Positions 7,639-15,102 of a stretch of DNA of 20,386 nucleotides are shown piece after piece (the first letter of the stretch is position 1; the number at the start of each line of letters is the position of its first letter). Below the pieces are notes generated by a model, which saw nothing but the letters and a program-made list of their open reading frames with translations, was not told the origin of the DNA and did no database searches. Both the position numbers and the translations under genes were made by a program. The stretch lies in the NCBI GenBank assembly GCA_036231525.1, contig JAZAGZ010000080.1:1-20386 (forward strand), read 5' to 3'. The DNA comes from UBA6522 sp036231525 (GTDB lineage: Bacteria; Pseudomonadota; Gammaproteobacteria; Steroidobacterales; Rariloculaceae).

Positions 7639-8720
7639 TTCTAAAGCGTGACCCTACAAAGGCGCTACAGATCGGTTTCCTCACACTTCTAGCTGTCTCT
7701 ACAGCCCAGGTGGGTTGGTGGATCGCCGATCAGGCAACGATGGCGCGCGATTATCGGGATCGAATTGAGACACTCTACGAAGCCGATGCGCTTGCGGTCA
7801 CAGCAGTACTTGCCCGAGCGACAGAGGGTCTGCCAATTCTCATGCCTCATCTGGATATCGACCCGGGTACGGGCACAGCTATCGTTCGAGAAGATGCCAT
7901 TCAAGCCCTCAGTAATGACGCTGCTTCACATATAAATCGCTATACCTGGGAAGGAGGATTCTTCCTGCTGGTACTGTTAGGCGGTATGGCAGTCTTGACA
8001 CGTACGATTCGTCACGACGCAAACCTTAGACAGAGGCAACAGAATTTTCTTGCCGCCGTCTCTCACGAGTTCAAGAGCCCACTAGCAAGCATGCGGCTTG
8101 CCGCTGAGATGCTCATGATGAGAGCGCACGGCCCAGCTACACAACGTCTCGGACAACGGATTCTGGATGACGGTGACCGAATGTTGCGAATGGTGGACAA
8201 CTTGCTCGACACGGCACGGCTGGAGGAAGGAAGGCTTGAGTTGAGAAAGGAACCCCTTTCGCTGCGAACGATTGCTGACGCGGGCGCAACTGAATTACAA
8301 GACCGTGCACTCCTCAACGAGATAAAGATTCATATGGCGGTCGCAAAAGACATCCATGTCCATGCCGACCGCGCTACCCTTGAAACAGTGCTACGCAATC
8401 TCATGGACAATGCCATTAAGGCATGTGCTGCAGGAAATGGTAAAACCGTCCGCGTCAGCGCTGTACGGTTTCGTGAATTCGTCAAATTCACGGTGGAAGA
8501 CGACGGCCTCGGATTCCCACCAGAGGATGCATCCATGATCTTCGAAAAATTCCACAGGCTCGGAGACGAACTACAGCGATCCACGCCTGGAACCGGGTTA
8601 GGGCTCTACATTGTACGCCAGCTTGTTGAGCTATCCGGAGCCCAAATCAAAGCTGAGAGTGCCGGGCCCAACATGGGAGCCACTATCACTGTCAGATGGC
8701 CTGCAGCGGAGGCTCCATGA
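7635..8720 (+). CDS. Membrane sensor histidine kinase, embedded in the heme operon
   Basis: A 361-residue two-component sensor. It has two membrane segments (about residues 11-30 and 106-123) around a small extracytoplasmic domain of about 75 residues, then a DHp domain with FLAAVSHEFKSPLASMR (phosphoacceptor H144) and a complete ATPase domain: N box NLMDNAIKAC, G1 VEDDGLGFPPED, F box IFEKFHRLGD and G2 TPGTGLGLYIVRQL. There is no room for a HAMP linker between TM2 and the DHp helix. ATG 7635 overlaps the hemL stop (ATGA), and its own stop overlaps the regulator start. Its position between hemL and hemE suggests it senses a signal tied to heme supply, iron or redox state. The ligand is unknown and the sensor domain is not recognised. 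Confidence 0.93.
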   Translation: MILKRDPTKALQIGFLTLLAVSTAQVGWWIADQATMARDYRDRIETLYEADALAVTAVLARATEGLPILMPHLDIDPGTGTAIVREDAIQALSNDAASHINRYTWEGGFFLLVLLGGMAVLTRTIRHDANLRQRQQNFLAAVSHEFKSPLASMRLAAEMLMMRAHGPATQRLGQRILDDGDRMLRMVDNLLDTARLEEGRLELRKEPLSLRTIADAGATELQDRALLNEIKIHMAVAKDIHVHADRATLETVLRNLMDNAIKACAAGNGKTVRVSAVRFREFVKFTVEDDGLGFPPEDASMIFEKFHRLGDELQRSTPGTGLGLYIVRQLVELSGAQIKAESAGPNMGATITVRWPAAEAP

Positions 8721-9439
8721 GTAGCATAGGCACGGCTCGTATCCTCGTGGTTGACGACGAAGAACATCTTGCTGACGGCATTCGCGAGAGTCTTCAGGAG
8801 GAGGGCTACGATACTGCGGTAGCACACAACGGAGTCGAAGGGTTAGAAAAGGCACTAGCAGAAAAGTTTGATCTGATCCTTCTCGACGTGATGATGCCGC
8901 ACATGGATGGTCTGAAGACTTGTGAAGAACTACGCCGCAAGGGGCTACAGACGCCTGTCTTATTTCTCACCGTAAAAAGTGATCCGGAAGACCGCATCCG
9001 TGGTCTGGAGGTTGGCGGCGACGATTACTTGGCAAAACCATTCCATCTGCAAGAACTATTACTACGCATAGCAGCCATTCTGCGGCGCACCGATTGGTAC
9101 AGTGAGGCCAAGGCAACACTCTGTTTCGGTGATAACGAGGTCAATTTTCAGACGTATCACGCCCGAGCATGGGACGGAACCGAACACACACTGACGCACA
9201 AAGAAGCGATGATCCTAAAGGTTCTCGCTGACCAGGTTGGCGCAATCGTGCCACGGGAGGAAATTCTGGATAAGGTTTGGGGTTACGAGGTATTTCCCTC
9301 TACCCGAACCATTGATAATTTTATCGTCCGCTTGCGTAAACGTTTCGAACGAAATGCAGAAGCGCCAGAGTACTTTCATACCGTGCGTGGCGTTGGTTAT
9401 CGCTTCACCGAAGATCCTGAGACGTCAGAGCATGAGTAG
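8717..9439 (+). CDS. OmpR/PhoB-family response regulator, partner of the preceding kinase
   Basis: A 240-residue DNA-binding response regulator. The receiver domain (about 1-120) has the acidic pocket VVDDEE (D13, D14), phosphoacceptor D57 in LLDVMMP, T85 in FLTVKSD and K107 in YLAKPFH. The C-terminal winged helix (about 135-230) has LTHKEAMILKVLADQVGAIVPREEILDKVWGY and the recognition-helix region RTIDNFIVRLRKRFE, ending with HTVRGVGYRF. The ATG at 8717 overlaps the kinase stop, and the last 8 bp overlap hemE. Probable target: the hem operon itself; see the 11-bp-phased repeat ahead of hemA. That link is inference. Confidence 0.95.
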   Translation: MSSIGTARILVVDDEEHLADGIRESLQEEGYDTAVAHNGVEGLEKALAEKFDLILLDVMMPHMDGLKTCEELRRKGLQTPVLFLTVKSDPEDRIRGLEVGGDDYLAKPFHLQELLLRIAAILRRTDWYSEAKATLCFGDNEVNFQTYHARAWDGTEHTLTHKEAMILKVLADQVGAIVPREEILDKVWGYEVFPSTRTIDNFIVRLRKRFERNAEAPEYFHTVRGVGYRFTEDPETSEHE

Positions 9440-10451
9440 GGACAGACTGGTTTTAAAGGCTATACACCGTGAGCCCACGGAACGCCGCCCCCTTTGGATC
9501 ATGCGCCAGGCAGGACGATATCTGCCCGAGTATAGAAAATTACGCGAGGCGTACTCGTTTAAGGCTTTGTCTGGATCTGCGGAGTTGTCCACGACAGTTA
9601 CCTTGCTACCTTTAAAGCGTTACCCACTAGATGCTGCCATTATTTTCGCTGACATCATGAGCCCATTACCGGCGCTCGGCATCGATTTCGATTTCGATCC
9701 TGGGCCCGTCATTGAAAACCCTATTCGCGACCAGGTCGGCGTAGATGCGCTTATACCACTGGATCCGGAAAAACTCGCTCCTGAGGTAATTCAAGCTCTA
9801 AAGCAAACTCGTGCGGCGATCCCTGAGGAAACCACCCTACTCGGATTTTGCGGTGCACCCTGGACTCTAGCCGCCTACCTCGTGGAAGGTAGAGGTATCA
9901 AGGACTTCCCTACGCTGCGAGCCTTCGCTGCAGCACAACCCGAAGCTTTAAGCATGCTGCTCGCAAAACTCTCAGAAGCAATGGCAACTTATCTTATTAA
10001 TCAGGCTCGCGCTGGCGCTGACGCAGTACAGGTATTCGACTCATGGGCTGGCCTTTTGTCTCTCAGTGATTGGGAGCGACTGATTCGCCCGCATTTGCAA
10101 AAGATGCTTGAGACCGTCGGGGAAGCTGGAATACCGCGTATTTTATTCCTACAAAATGCGCCCCACTTGATGGAAGCGTACGCGAGTCTCCCTGCGGAGG
10201 TGCTGGCCGTAGACTGGCGCGTGGATATAGCTGACGTGCAGGCGCGCCACGCAACCCATGCGGTGCAAGGCAACATCGATCCAGCCATTTTGCTCCACGG
10301 CGCTGAGCCCACTCGAGTAGCAGTAAAGGATCTATTACAACGTGTGAAACCCGAAGGGCATATCGTAAATTTGGGTCATGGCATTCTGCCAAAGACGCCA
10401 CTGGAAAGTGTCGATGCTCTGGTGGACGTTGTGCACAGTGAGAAGCGTTAA
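9432..10451 (+). CDS. hemE: Uroporphyrinogen decarboxylase
   Basis: HemE decarboxylates the four acetate side chains of uroporphyrinogen III to give coproporphyrinogen III. RPLWIMRQAGRYLPEYR (R25, R29) is the substrate-binding signature, IIFADIM holds the catalytic aspartate D74, FCGAPWTLAAYLVEG holds Y149, and FDSWAGLLS and NLGHGILPKTP close the active site. At 339 residues it is of family length. The start is ATG 9432, giving an 8-bp overlap with the regulator gene; the frame is open further up to 9237 but that part lies inside the regulator and is not HemE-like. The stop and the next start share one base (TAATG). Confidence 0.97.
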   Translation: MSRDRLVLKAIHREPTERRPLWIMRQAGRYLPEYRKLREAYSFKALSGSAELSTTVTLLPLKRYPLDAAIIFADIMSPLPALGIDFDFDPGPVIENPIRDQVGVDALIPLDPEKLAPEVIQALKQTRAAIPEETTLLGFCGAPWTLAAYLVEGRGIKDFPTLRAFAAAQPEALSMLLAKLSEAMATYLINQARAGADAVQVFDSWAGLLSLSDWERLIRPHLQKMLETVGEAGIPRILFLQNAPHLMEAYASLPAEVLAVDWRVDIADVQARHATHAVQGNIDPAILLHGAEPTRVAVKDLLQRVKPEGHIVNLGHGILPKTPLESVDALVDVVHSEKR

Positions 10452-11212
10452 TGACAAATAAACGTACAGAAACAAATAAACCAAATTCCGAATCAGGAAA
10501 AAAGATGGCTTCGGTAGATCTAAGCGAGAAAGGGATGAAAGAGGGTCGCCCCGTTTCGCTGGATCGCCGACTCTTTATGAAGTTCACTGCTTTCGGCGGC
10601 TGCGGTGACACTGCGAGGGCAATCCATACATTATCTGAAGCGGGTGTTGAGGGCGCTCTTTATATCGACACCAATGATCCAGCTGGAATTGGTGTAATCG
10701 CTTGCTCTGAGGACCCAGAATATTTCGTAACCGTGCTACGAAATATCTTTAACCAAAAGCCATTTCATTCGATGACACATAAACCCGAATTTGACATGTT
10801 GGGACGTACGTACTCCATTGGCTACGAGCCCAATCTGGAAGATACCCTATTCGAGAAACCACGTTATAAGATCTTGAACCCTGAGTTTTCTTGGGCTGTG
10901 TGGTATCCCTTACAGCGCTCCAAAGATTTTTACGTTTTGCCAGAAACAAAACAACGCCAGATTCTGGCTGAGCATGGTTCCATCGGTAAGCGTTACGGTT
11001 TTGCGGGACTTGCGGCTGACATTCGGCTCGCTTGCCATGGTCTCGACAAACATGACAATGACTTCATCATAGGCCTATTAGGGCCCAACCTGTTTCCTCT
11101 TTCTGCCGTGGTACAAGAGATGCGCAAAACGGAACAGACATCACAGTATCTCGATAGCCTCGGACCGTTCTTCGTCGGCAAGGTTGCCTGGCAGAGTCCG
11201 AAGACAGACTAA
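10451..11212 (+). CDS. hemQ: HemQ-like chlorite dismutase family protein (coproheme decarboxylase)
   Basis: Family members in heme operons oxidatively decarboxylate coproheme to protoheme, the last step of the coproporphyrin-dependent pathway. RRLFMKFTAFGGCGDT starts the conserved core. WAVWYPLQRSKDFYVLPE includes Y152, which aligns with the catalytic tyrosine of HemQ (YPMxK motif; here YPLQR). ILAEHGSIGKRYG includes H175, the expected proximal heme ligand. DIRLACHGLDKHDNDFIIGLLGP and LGPFFVGKV are strongly conserved in this clade. With ATG 10451 (TAATG overlap with hemE) the protein has 253 residues. ATG 10505, with AGGA 6 nt ahead, would remove a low-complexity polar N terminus and give 235 residues; either could be used. 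The neighbours hemE and hemH support HemQ rather than a true chlorite dismutase. Confidence 0.93.
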   Translation: MTNKRTETNKPNSESGKKMASVDLSEKGMKEGRPVSLDRRLFMKFTAFGGCGDTARAIHTLSEAGVEGALYIDTNDPAGIGVIACSEDPEYFVTVLRNIFNQKPFHSMTHKPEFDMLGRTYSIGYEPNLEDTLFEKPRYKILNPEFSWAVWYPLQRSKDFYVLPETKQRQILAEHGSIGKRYGFAGLAADIRLACHGLDKHDNDFIIGLLGPNLFPLSAVVQEMRKTEQTSQYLDSLGPFFVGKVAWQSPKTD

Positions 11213-11228
11213 GTGGGCCGATATTCCA

Positions 11229-12290
11229 ATGTCGGATCTCCTTGATAATAATGAGCGCAATTACGACGCCATTCTGATTGTGTCCTTCGGTGGCCCTGAA
11301 GGCCCGGACGATGTCATGCCGTTTTTAGACAACGTTCTCAAGGGATTAAACATTCCTCAGCGAATTAAAACGCGTATTGCAAAACGCTATTATCGTTTCG
11401 GCGGAATCAGCCCCATCAACACCGAAACCCGAGCATTTATCAAAGCGCTTGAAACTGAACTGGAGATACATGGGCCGCAGCTTCCCGTGTATTGGGGAAA
11501 TCGCAACTGGCATCCGTTTCTACCGGATACCTTACGCCAGATGGCCGACGATGGAATTAAAAATGCCATCACTTATGTAACAAGCGTCTTCAGTTCTTAC
11601 AGCGGATGTAGAAAATACAGAGAAGATCTTTACGAGGCCGTGCAGGAAATTGAAAATGCGCCGCGCATCGACAAGCTTCGCATGAGCTATAACCATCCGG
11701 GTTTTATTGAGGCTGTAACTGATAGGGTACGCGAAGCTCTTGAACCAGCAACAGGACTGACAGAAAACAGTACGCTGCTTTTTACCGCACACAGCCTCCC
11801 GTTATCTATGGCCAAATGCGCACGTTACCAAGAGCAACTCCGGGAAGTGTGTGGCCTAGTCGGTCAAGCATTGGGAGCCAAATCATGGGAACTGGTATAC
11901 CAAAGTAATAACGCTTCCTACGGTGAACCATGGCTAGAACCCGACATCAATGATGCGTTGGAGGTAGTGAAGGAGAAAGGAAAAACCAATGTGGTCATCG
12001 TGCCTATTGGATTCGTCTGTGATCACATGGAGGTGATTCTAGATCTCGACGTCGAAGCCAGGGAGAAAGTAGACGCGCTCGGCCTGAATATGGCTCGAGC
12101 TAGCACTGTGGGTATTCACCCGGCCTATGTTGCAATGGTACGGGAACTCATCGTGGAACGAATGAGCGCGAACCCCAAACGCCGCTGGCTAGGCGCACAA
12201 GGGGCTAGTGCCGATTACTGTGCGAAAAATTGTTGCCTCTCAGGCAAACCAGGCGCACTAAAACCCTCACTCTGCGGAGCTGAGACATGA
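11229..12290 (+). CDS. hemH: Ferrochelatase (copro- or protoporphyrin type), Cys-rich C terminus
   Basis: It inserts Fe(II) into the porphyrin. YDAILIVSFGGPEGPDDVMPFL and FGGISPINTETRA open the family fold. LLFTAHSLPLSM holds the catalytic histidine H188 and PIGFVCDHMEVILDLD holds E268. The C terminus reads DYCAKNCCLSGKP (C331, C335, C336), and C127 lies in SSYSGCRKY; together they resemble the internal plus C-terminal cysteines that bind a [2Fe-2S] cluster in mycobacterial and Caulobacter ferrochelatases. ATG 11229 gives 353 residues and leaves 16 nt after hemQ; an upstream in-frame ATG at 11184 would overlap hemQ. No strong Shine-Dalgarno is visible. Given HemQ next door, the natural substrate may be coproporphyrin III (a CpfC role). 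The stop overlaps the following gene by 4 bp. Confidence 0.95.
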   Translation: MSDLLDNNERNYDAILIVSFGGPEGPDDVMPFLDNVLKGLNIPQRIKTRIAKRYYRFGGISPINTETRAFIKALETELEIHGPQLPVYWGNRNWHPFLPDTLRQMADDGIKNAITYVTSVFSSYSGCRKYREDLYEAVQEIENAPRIDKLRMSYNHPGFIEAVTDRVREALEPATGLTENSTLLFTAHSLPLSMAKCARYQEQLREVCGLVGQALGAKSWELVYQSNNASYGEPWLEPDINDALEVVKEKGKTNVVIVPIGFVCDHMEVILDLDVEAREKVDALGLNMARASTVGIHPAYVAMVRELIVERMSANPKRRWLGAQGASADYCAKNCCLSGKPGALKPSLCGAET

Positions 12291-13654
12291 CTGAACCACT
12301 CCGTTGCGAGGTCTTGGTAATAGGGGCTGGACTTGCAGGACTTACCGCCGCTTTGCACTTGCAGGAGCACGGCATTGATACCCAAGTCATAGAAGCTCAG
12401 AACCGTGTCGGTGGGCGTGTGCATTCAATGCGTCAGTTGGGTAGTAACAAGGAAGCTGGAGGGGCATATATTGGCGCTGGATATCGGCACGTCATTGGCG
12501 CAGCAAAACGCTATGGAGTAAAACTCATCGACGTTACGCCTACGCTTGAATTTTTTCGTGAGCAAGAGCTGGTGCTTGGAGGCAGAATAATCCGACAGTC
12601 AGAATGGCCAACACACTCAGACAATCCCTTTCCTGAAAAAGACAAAGCACTGATGCCATGGAACTACAGTCGGATTCTCATCGCACGAGAAAATCCCCTA
12701 CAGAAAACGGAAGATTGGCTTGACCCGCACCAAGCACATAACGATGTCTCTTTGTCTCAATGGATGAAAGAACTCGGACTTAGTGATAAAGCGATCAAGC
12801 TTGGCTACGGCATGAATGTGAGCTTTGGCGATAATGCTCAAGACGTTTCGGCGTTACTAATGTTCTTCCGTGCAGCCTTCTCCTTGGAGCAACGTAAACA
12901 AGCATCAAAAGGAGTTGTCGGCTTCACGGTACTGAACGGAGTACAGCGCATTCCAGAAGCTATGGCTGAAAACCTTTATAACGAAGTACATTATAGGAAG
13001 ATTGTGACAAACATAGATGACTCTGGAGAACAGGCCAAGGTTCACTGTACAGATGGCACAATTTATAAAACACCTCGAATTGTCTGTTCACTACCGTTTG
13101 GGGTCTTACGTAACATTAAGATCAACCCAACGCTAACTGGACTCCAGCATGAAGCCGTTAAAAAACTACCATCACAGTCCGTAACCCAACTTTACTTCGC
13201 ACACAAATCAGACTTCTGGGAAGCGGACGGCTTCAACCCCAGCATGTTTACTGACGGCGTAGCTGGGATGTTAGCTGCAGCACGTAACGGCGAAGACCCG
13301 AAGAAAGTTACCAGCTTTACCGCTTGGGCCATGGGGCCTAACGCTGCACGACTTGACTCACTACCCCCTAAACAAGCCGCCGATCTGGTTATCCAAGAGA
13401 TTGAGACGGTACGTCCAGCAACACGGGGACAACTAGAATTTTTGGGGCTTCAATCATGGGGAAACGATCCCTTCGCCCAAGGTGGCTGGGCATACTTCCG
13501 ACCCGGTCAGGTCACCAGCTTTGGCGCCAGCATGGGTGCACCTCATGGGAGAATTCTGTTCTGCGGCGAGCACTTAGGGCTAGCCAGCCGGGGCATGGAG
13601 GGTGCCATGGAATCCGGCACAAGGATCGCTAAAGAGATTATTGCCTCTGCATAA
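12287..13654 (+). CDS. FAD-dependent amine-oxidase-family oxidoreductase, candidate porphyrinogen oxidase
   Basis: A 455-residue flavoprotein of the monoamine oxidase/HemY superfamily. The FAD-binding dinucleotide motif is VIGAGLAGLTAALHL (G13, G15, G18), followed by EAQNRVGGRV. The C-terminal FAD signature is GRILFCGEHLGLASRGMEGAMESG. The middle carries VLNGVQRIPEAMA and W-GNDPFAQGGWAYFRPGQ, which look more like flavin monoamine oxidases than classical HemY/CgoX. No signal peptide is seen. It is the last gene of the heme operon and overlaps hemH by 4 bp. The operon otherwise lacks an enzyme for oxidising coproporphyrinogen or protoporphyrinogen, so this protein is the obvious candidate by context. 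A role in amine oxidation remains possible. Confidence 0.85.
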   Translation: MTEPLRCEVLVIGAGLAGLTAALHLQEHGIDTQVIEAQNRVGGRVHSMRQLGSNKEAGGAYIGAGYRHVIGAAKRYGVKLIDVTPTLEFFREQELVLGGRIIRQSEWPTHSDNPFPEKDKALMPWNYSRILIARENPLQKTEDWLDPHQAHNDVSLSQWMKELGLSDKAIKLGYGMNVSFGDNAQDVSALLMFFRAAFSLEQRKQASKGVVGFTVLNGVQRIPEAMAENLYNEVHYRKIVTNIDDSGEQAKVHCTDGTIYKTPRIVCSLPFGVLRNIKINPTLTGLQHEAVKKLPSQSVTQLYFAHKSDFWEADGFNPSMFTDGVAGMLAAARNGEDPKKVTSFTAWAMGPNAARLDSLPPKQAADLVIQEIETVRPATRGQLEFLGLQSWGNDPFAQGGWAYFRPGQVTSFGASMGAPHGRILFCGEHLGLASRGMEGAMESGTRIAKEIIASA

Positions 13655-13681
13655 ACTCTGGAGAATCCTCCCACCCTCGTT

Positions 13682-14152
13682 TTATAACACCCGCAAAATC
13701 AATCCCAGTTCAAAAAGAAAAGTTAGTGCAGCAAGGTAGAAAAGTAACCAACAAAAAATCAGCGCTGAAACACCTTCCGATGAAAACCATCTACTACCTG
13801 TCCACTTAAATCCAAGGGCTGGGAAAAAGAAAAAAGAAAAGCAAAAAAATACCTTTGTGGCTTCGACAACTGGCCAATATCTATCCACAAAAAACCCACT
13901 TGTTAAATTCCTGACCAGAAAATCCGAGCCAAGTGTTATGAGGGCAAATAAGATCGTCGATGGCTCTCGAAATACAAAACCTGAAACGAGCCACGCACAA
14001 ATAACCACAATAGAAGATCCAACCAAGGTAGCCTTGGGTGAGGGCAACTTAAGTTTTTTTAATCTAGTAAAACGCTCATGTGGAATGTACTCACGGCGGC
14101 TAGCTTCTTGCACGGAGGGAGTGAGATCAAAAGGGGGCCTAATCGAGCACAT
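13682..14152 (-). CDS. Hypothetical membrane protein
   Basis: A 156-residue protein not recognised as any known family. After a charged N-terminal region of about 40 residues it has three to four hydrophobic segments: about 42-62 (VGSSIVVICAWLVSGFVF), 66-80, 98-114 (VFFCFSFFFFPALGF) and 130-155 (FCWLLFYLAALTFLFELGLIL). A conserved-looking polar patch, VRNLTSGFFVDRYWP, lies between the second and third. The coding region is clearly more AT-rich than the heme operon, which may indicate transfer or relaxed constraint. It converges on the heme operon, its stop 27 nt from the last hem-operon stop. No clear ribosome-binding site precedes ATG 14152. The membrane topology is the main support for it being real. 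Confidence 0.55.
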   Translation of the reverse strand: MCSIRPPFDLTPSVQEASRREYIPHERFTRLKKLKLPSPKATLVGSSIVVICAWLVSGFVFREPSTILFALITLGSDFLVRNLTSGFFVDRYWPVVEATKVFFCFSFFFFPALGFKWTGSRWFSSEGVSALIFCWLLFYLAALTFLFELGLILRVL

Positions 14153-14232
14153 TTAGACCAGACACTTACCCTGAATTCACCATGGGTAGCAATGTTCTTG
14201 TAATTAGATACATCGTTTGGATTGTTGGAAAG

Positions 14233-14272
14233 TCGCTAGACGAAGGAGATACAAACTTCCTTCGTCTAGCGA
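14233..14272. repeat. Perfect 15-bp inverted repeat with 10-nt loop
   Basis: TCGCTAGACGAAGGA at 14233-14247 is the exact reverse complement of 14258-14272, with a 10-nt loop that can extend the stem by one G-U pair. It lies about 57 nt past the stop of the minus-strand lectin-like gene and about 80 nt ahead of the minus-strand membrane gene, where a transcription terminator would be expected. On that strand only CTTTCC follows the stem, so it lacks a proper U tract. It may be a weak terminator, an mRNA-stabilising hairpin or a regulator site. Confidence 0.8.
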
Positions 14273-14328
14273 TCAAGAAACCCCTCTCCACTATGTGAGT
14301 GGGTTAACTAAGACACAGCCAGTCGCGC

Positions 14329-14976
14329 TCAATCTGCTGCAAAACAATATAAGAGCCCATCGCCACCAGTAGCCTGAAGGTCAGCATGCCGACAAGATCT
14401 ACTATTGTGGGTAGAATTCCATGAAGCGTTAGGACCTCCATCCCTATCGTGGTGACCCACTCTGACATGGCCGTCACTATTGCTCGTGTAATTGCTACAC
14501 GTTGTGTCTGCAGCATTACCCTGAGGTAACCGCCCCATGGAGTCAGATCCTGTCAGTATGTCGTGACGGTTGGGTTGATCTCCGCGACCATTAACTTCAT
14601 TGCCATTTTCATCTAACGCCGTGTATTTACGGACGTTATTGCGATCCTCGTGCAGATCAGCAATATTGCCAGCTATGATAACGCCGTTCGCGTTATGCCA
14701 AGGACCGTCTCCAATTCGATCTCGTGCATCAACCTGCGGCAACCCGGCCATAGACGCCTGGCTGAGATAAGCTCTCCAAGTCCCGTCACCACTACCAGCC
14801 GCTGCCGCCAAAGCTTGGCAGTGCGCATCCGCTCCAGCCAGACCGCCCAGGTTGCCCCCATCACCTATGGGTTCACTGGTAACGAAAAAGCTCATGGATT
14901 CCTGCTGCTGAGCTAAGCCCAGAACTGTAACCCCGCAAAGCGCGATAACTGCAGAGACATATTTGATCGGCTTCAT
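14329..14976 (-). CDS. Secreted lectin-like (DUF1554-type) protein
   Basis: A 215-residue exported protein. The signal peptide is MKPIKYVSAVIALCGVTVLGLA-QQ. The mature part starts MSFFVTSEPIGDGGNLGGLAGADAHCQ, a signature seen in secreted proteins with a C-type-lectin/endostatin-like fold. It continues with GTWRAYLSQ, ARDRIGDGPWHNANG, a polar central loop rich in N, D and G, a CSNYTSNSDGHVRVGHHD segment, and ends SWNSTHNSRSCRHADLQATGGDGLLYCFAAD. The four cysteines (HCQ, TCSN, SCRH, YCF) could form two disulfides as in C-type lectin folds. The start is well supported: AGGAA stands about 7 nt ahead of the ATG. The function and ligand are not known. It diverges from the small EF-hand gene. Confidence 0.85.
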   Translation of the reverse strand: MKPIKYVSAVIALCGVTVLGLAQQQESMSFFVTSEPIGDGGNLGGLAGADAHCQALAAAAGSGDGTWRAYLSQASMAGLPQVDARDRIGDGPWHNANGVIIAGNIADLHEDRNNVRKYTALDENGNEVNGRGDQPNRHDILTGSDSMGRLPQGNAADTTCSNYTSNSDGHVRVGHHDRDGGPNASWNSTHNSRSCRHADLQATGGDGLLYCFAAD

Positions 14977-15102
14977 ATCAGATTCCTTTTGGTTTTTATC
15001 GTCAACAGATAAATTTTAGCGCTTCTTGAGCCTAACGTGGAATAAATGAGTAAAATCTGGCTCCAATAAAACAGTGCCACATGATAAATCTAAGGAAATC
15101 TC

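Noticed and set aside
9237..9431. Upstream extension of the hemE frame
   Set aside because: It overlaps the DNA-binding domain of the response regulator and is not HemE-like; the conserved start MSRDRLVLKA is at 9432.
13660..13683. GGAG-AATC-CTCC followed by TTTT as terminator of the heme operon
   Set aside because: Only a 4-bp stem, with 8 nt between stem and T run; too weak to call.
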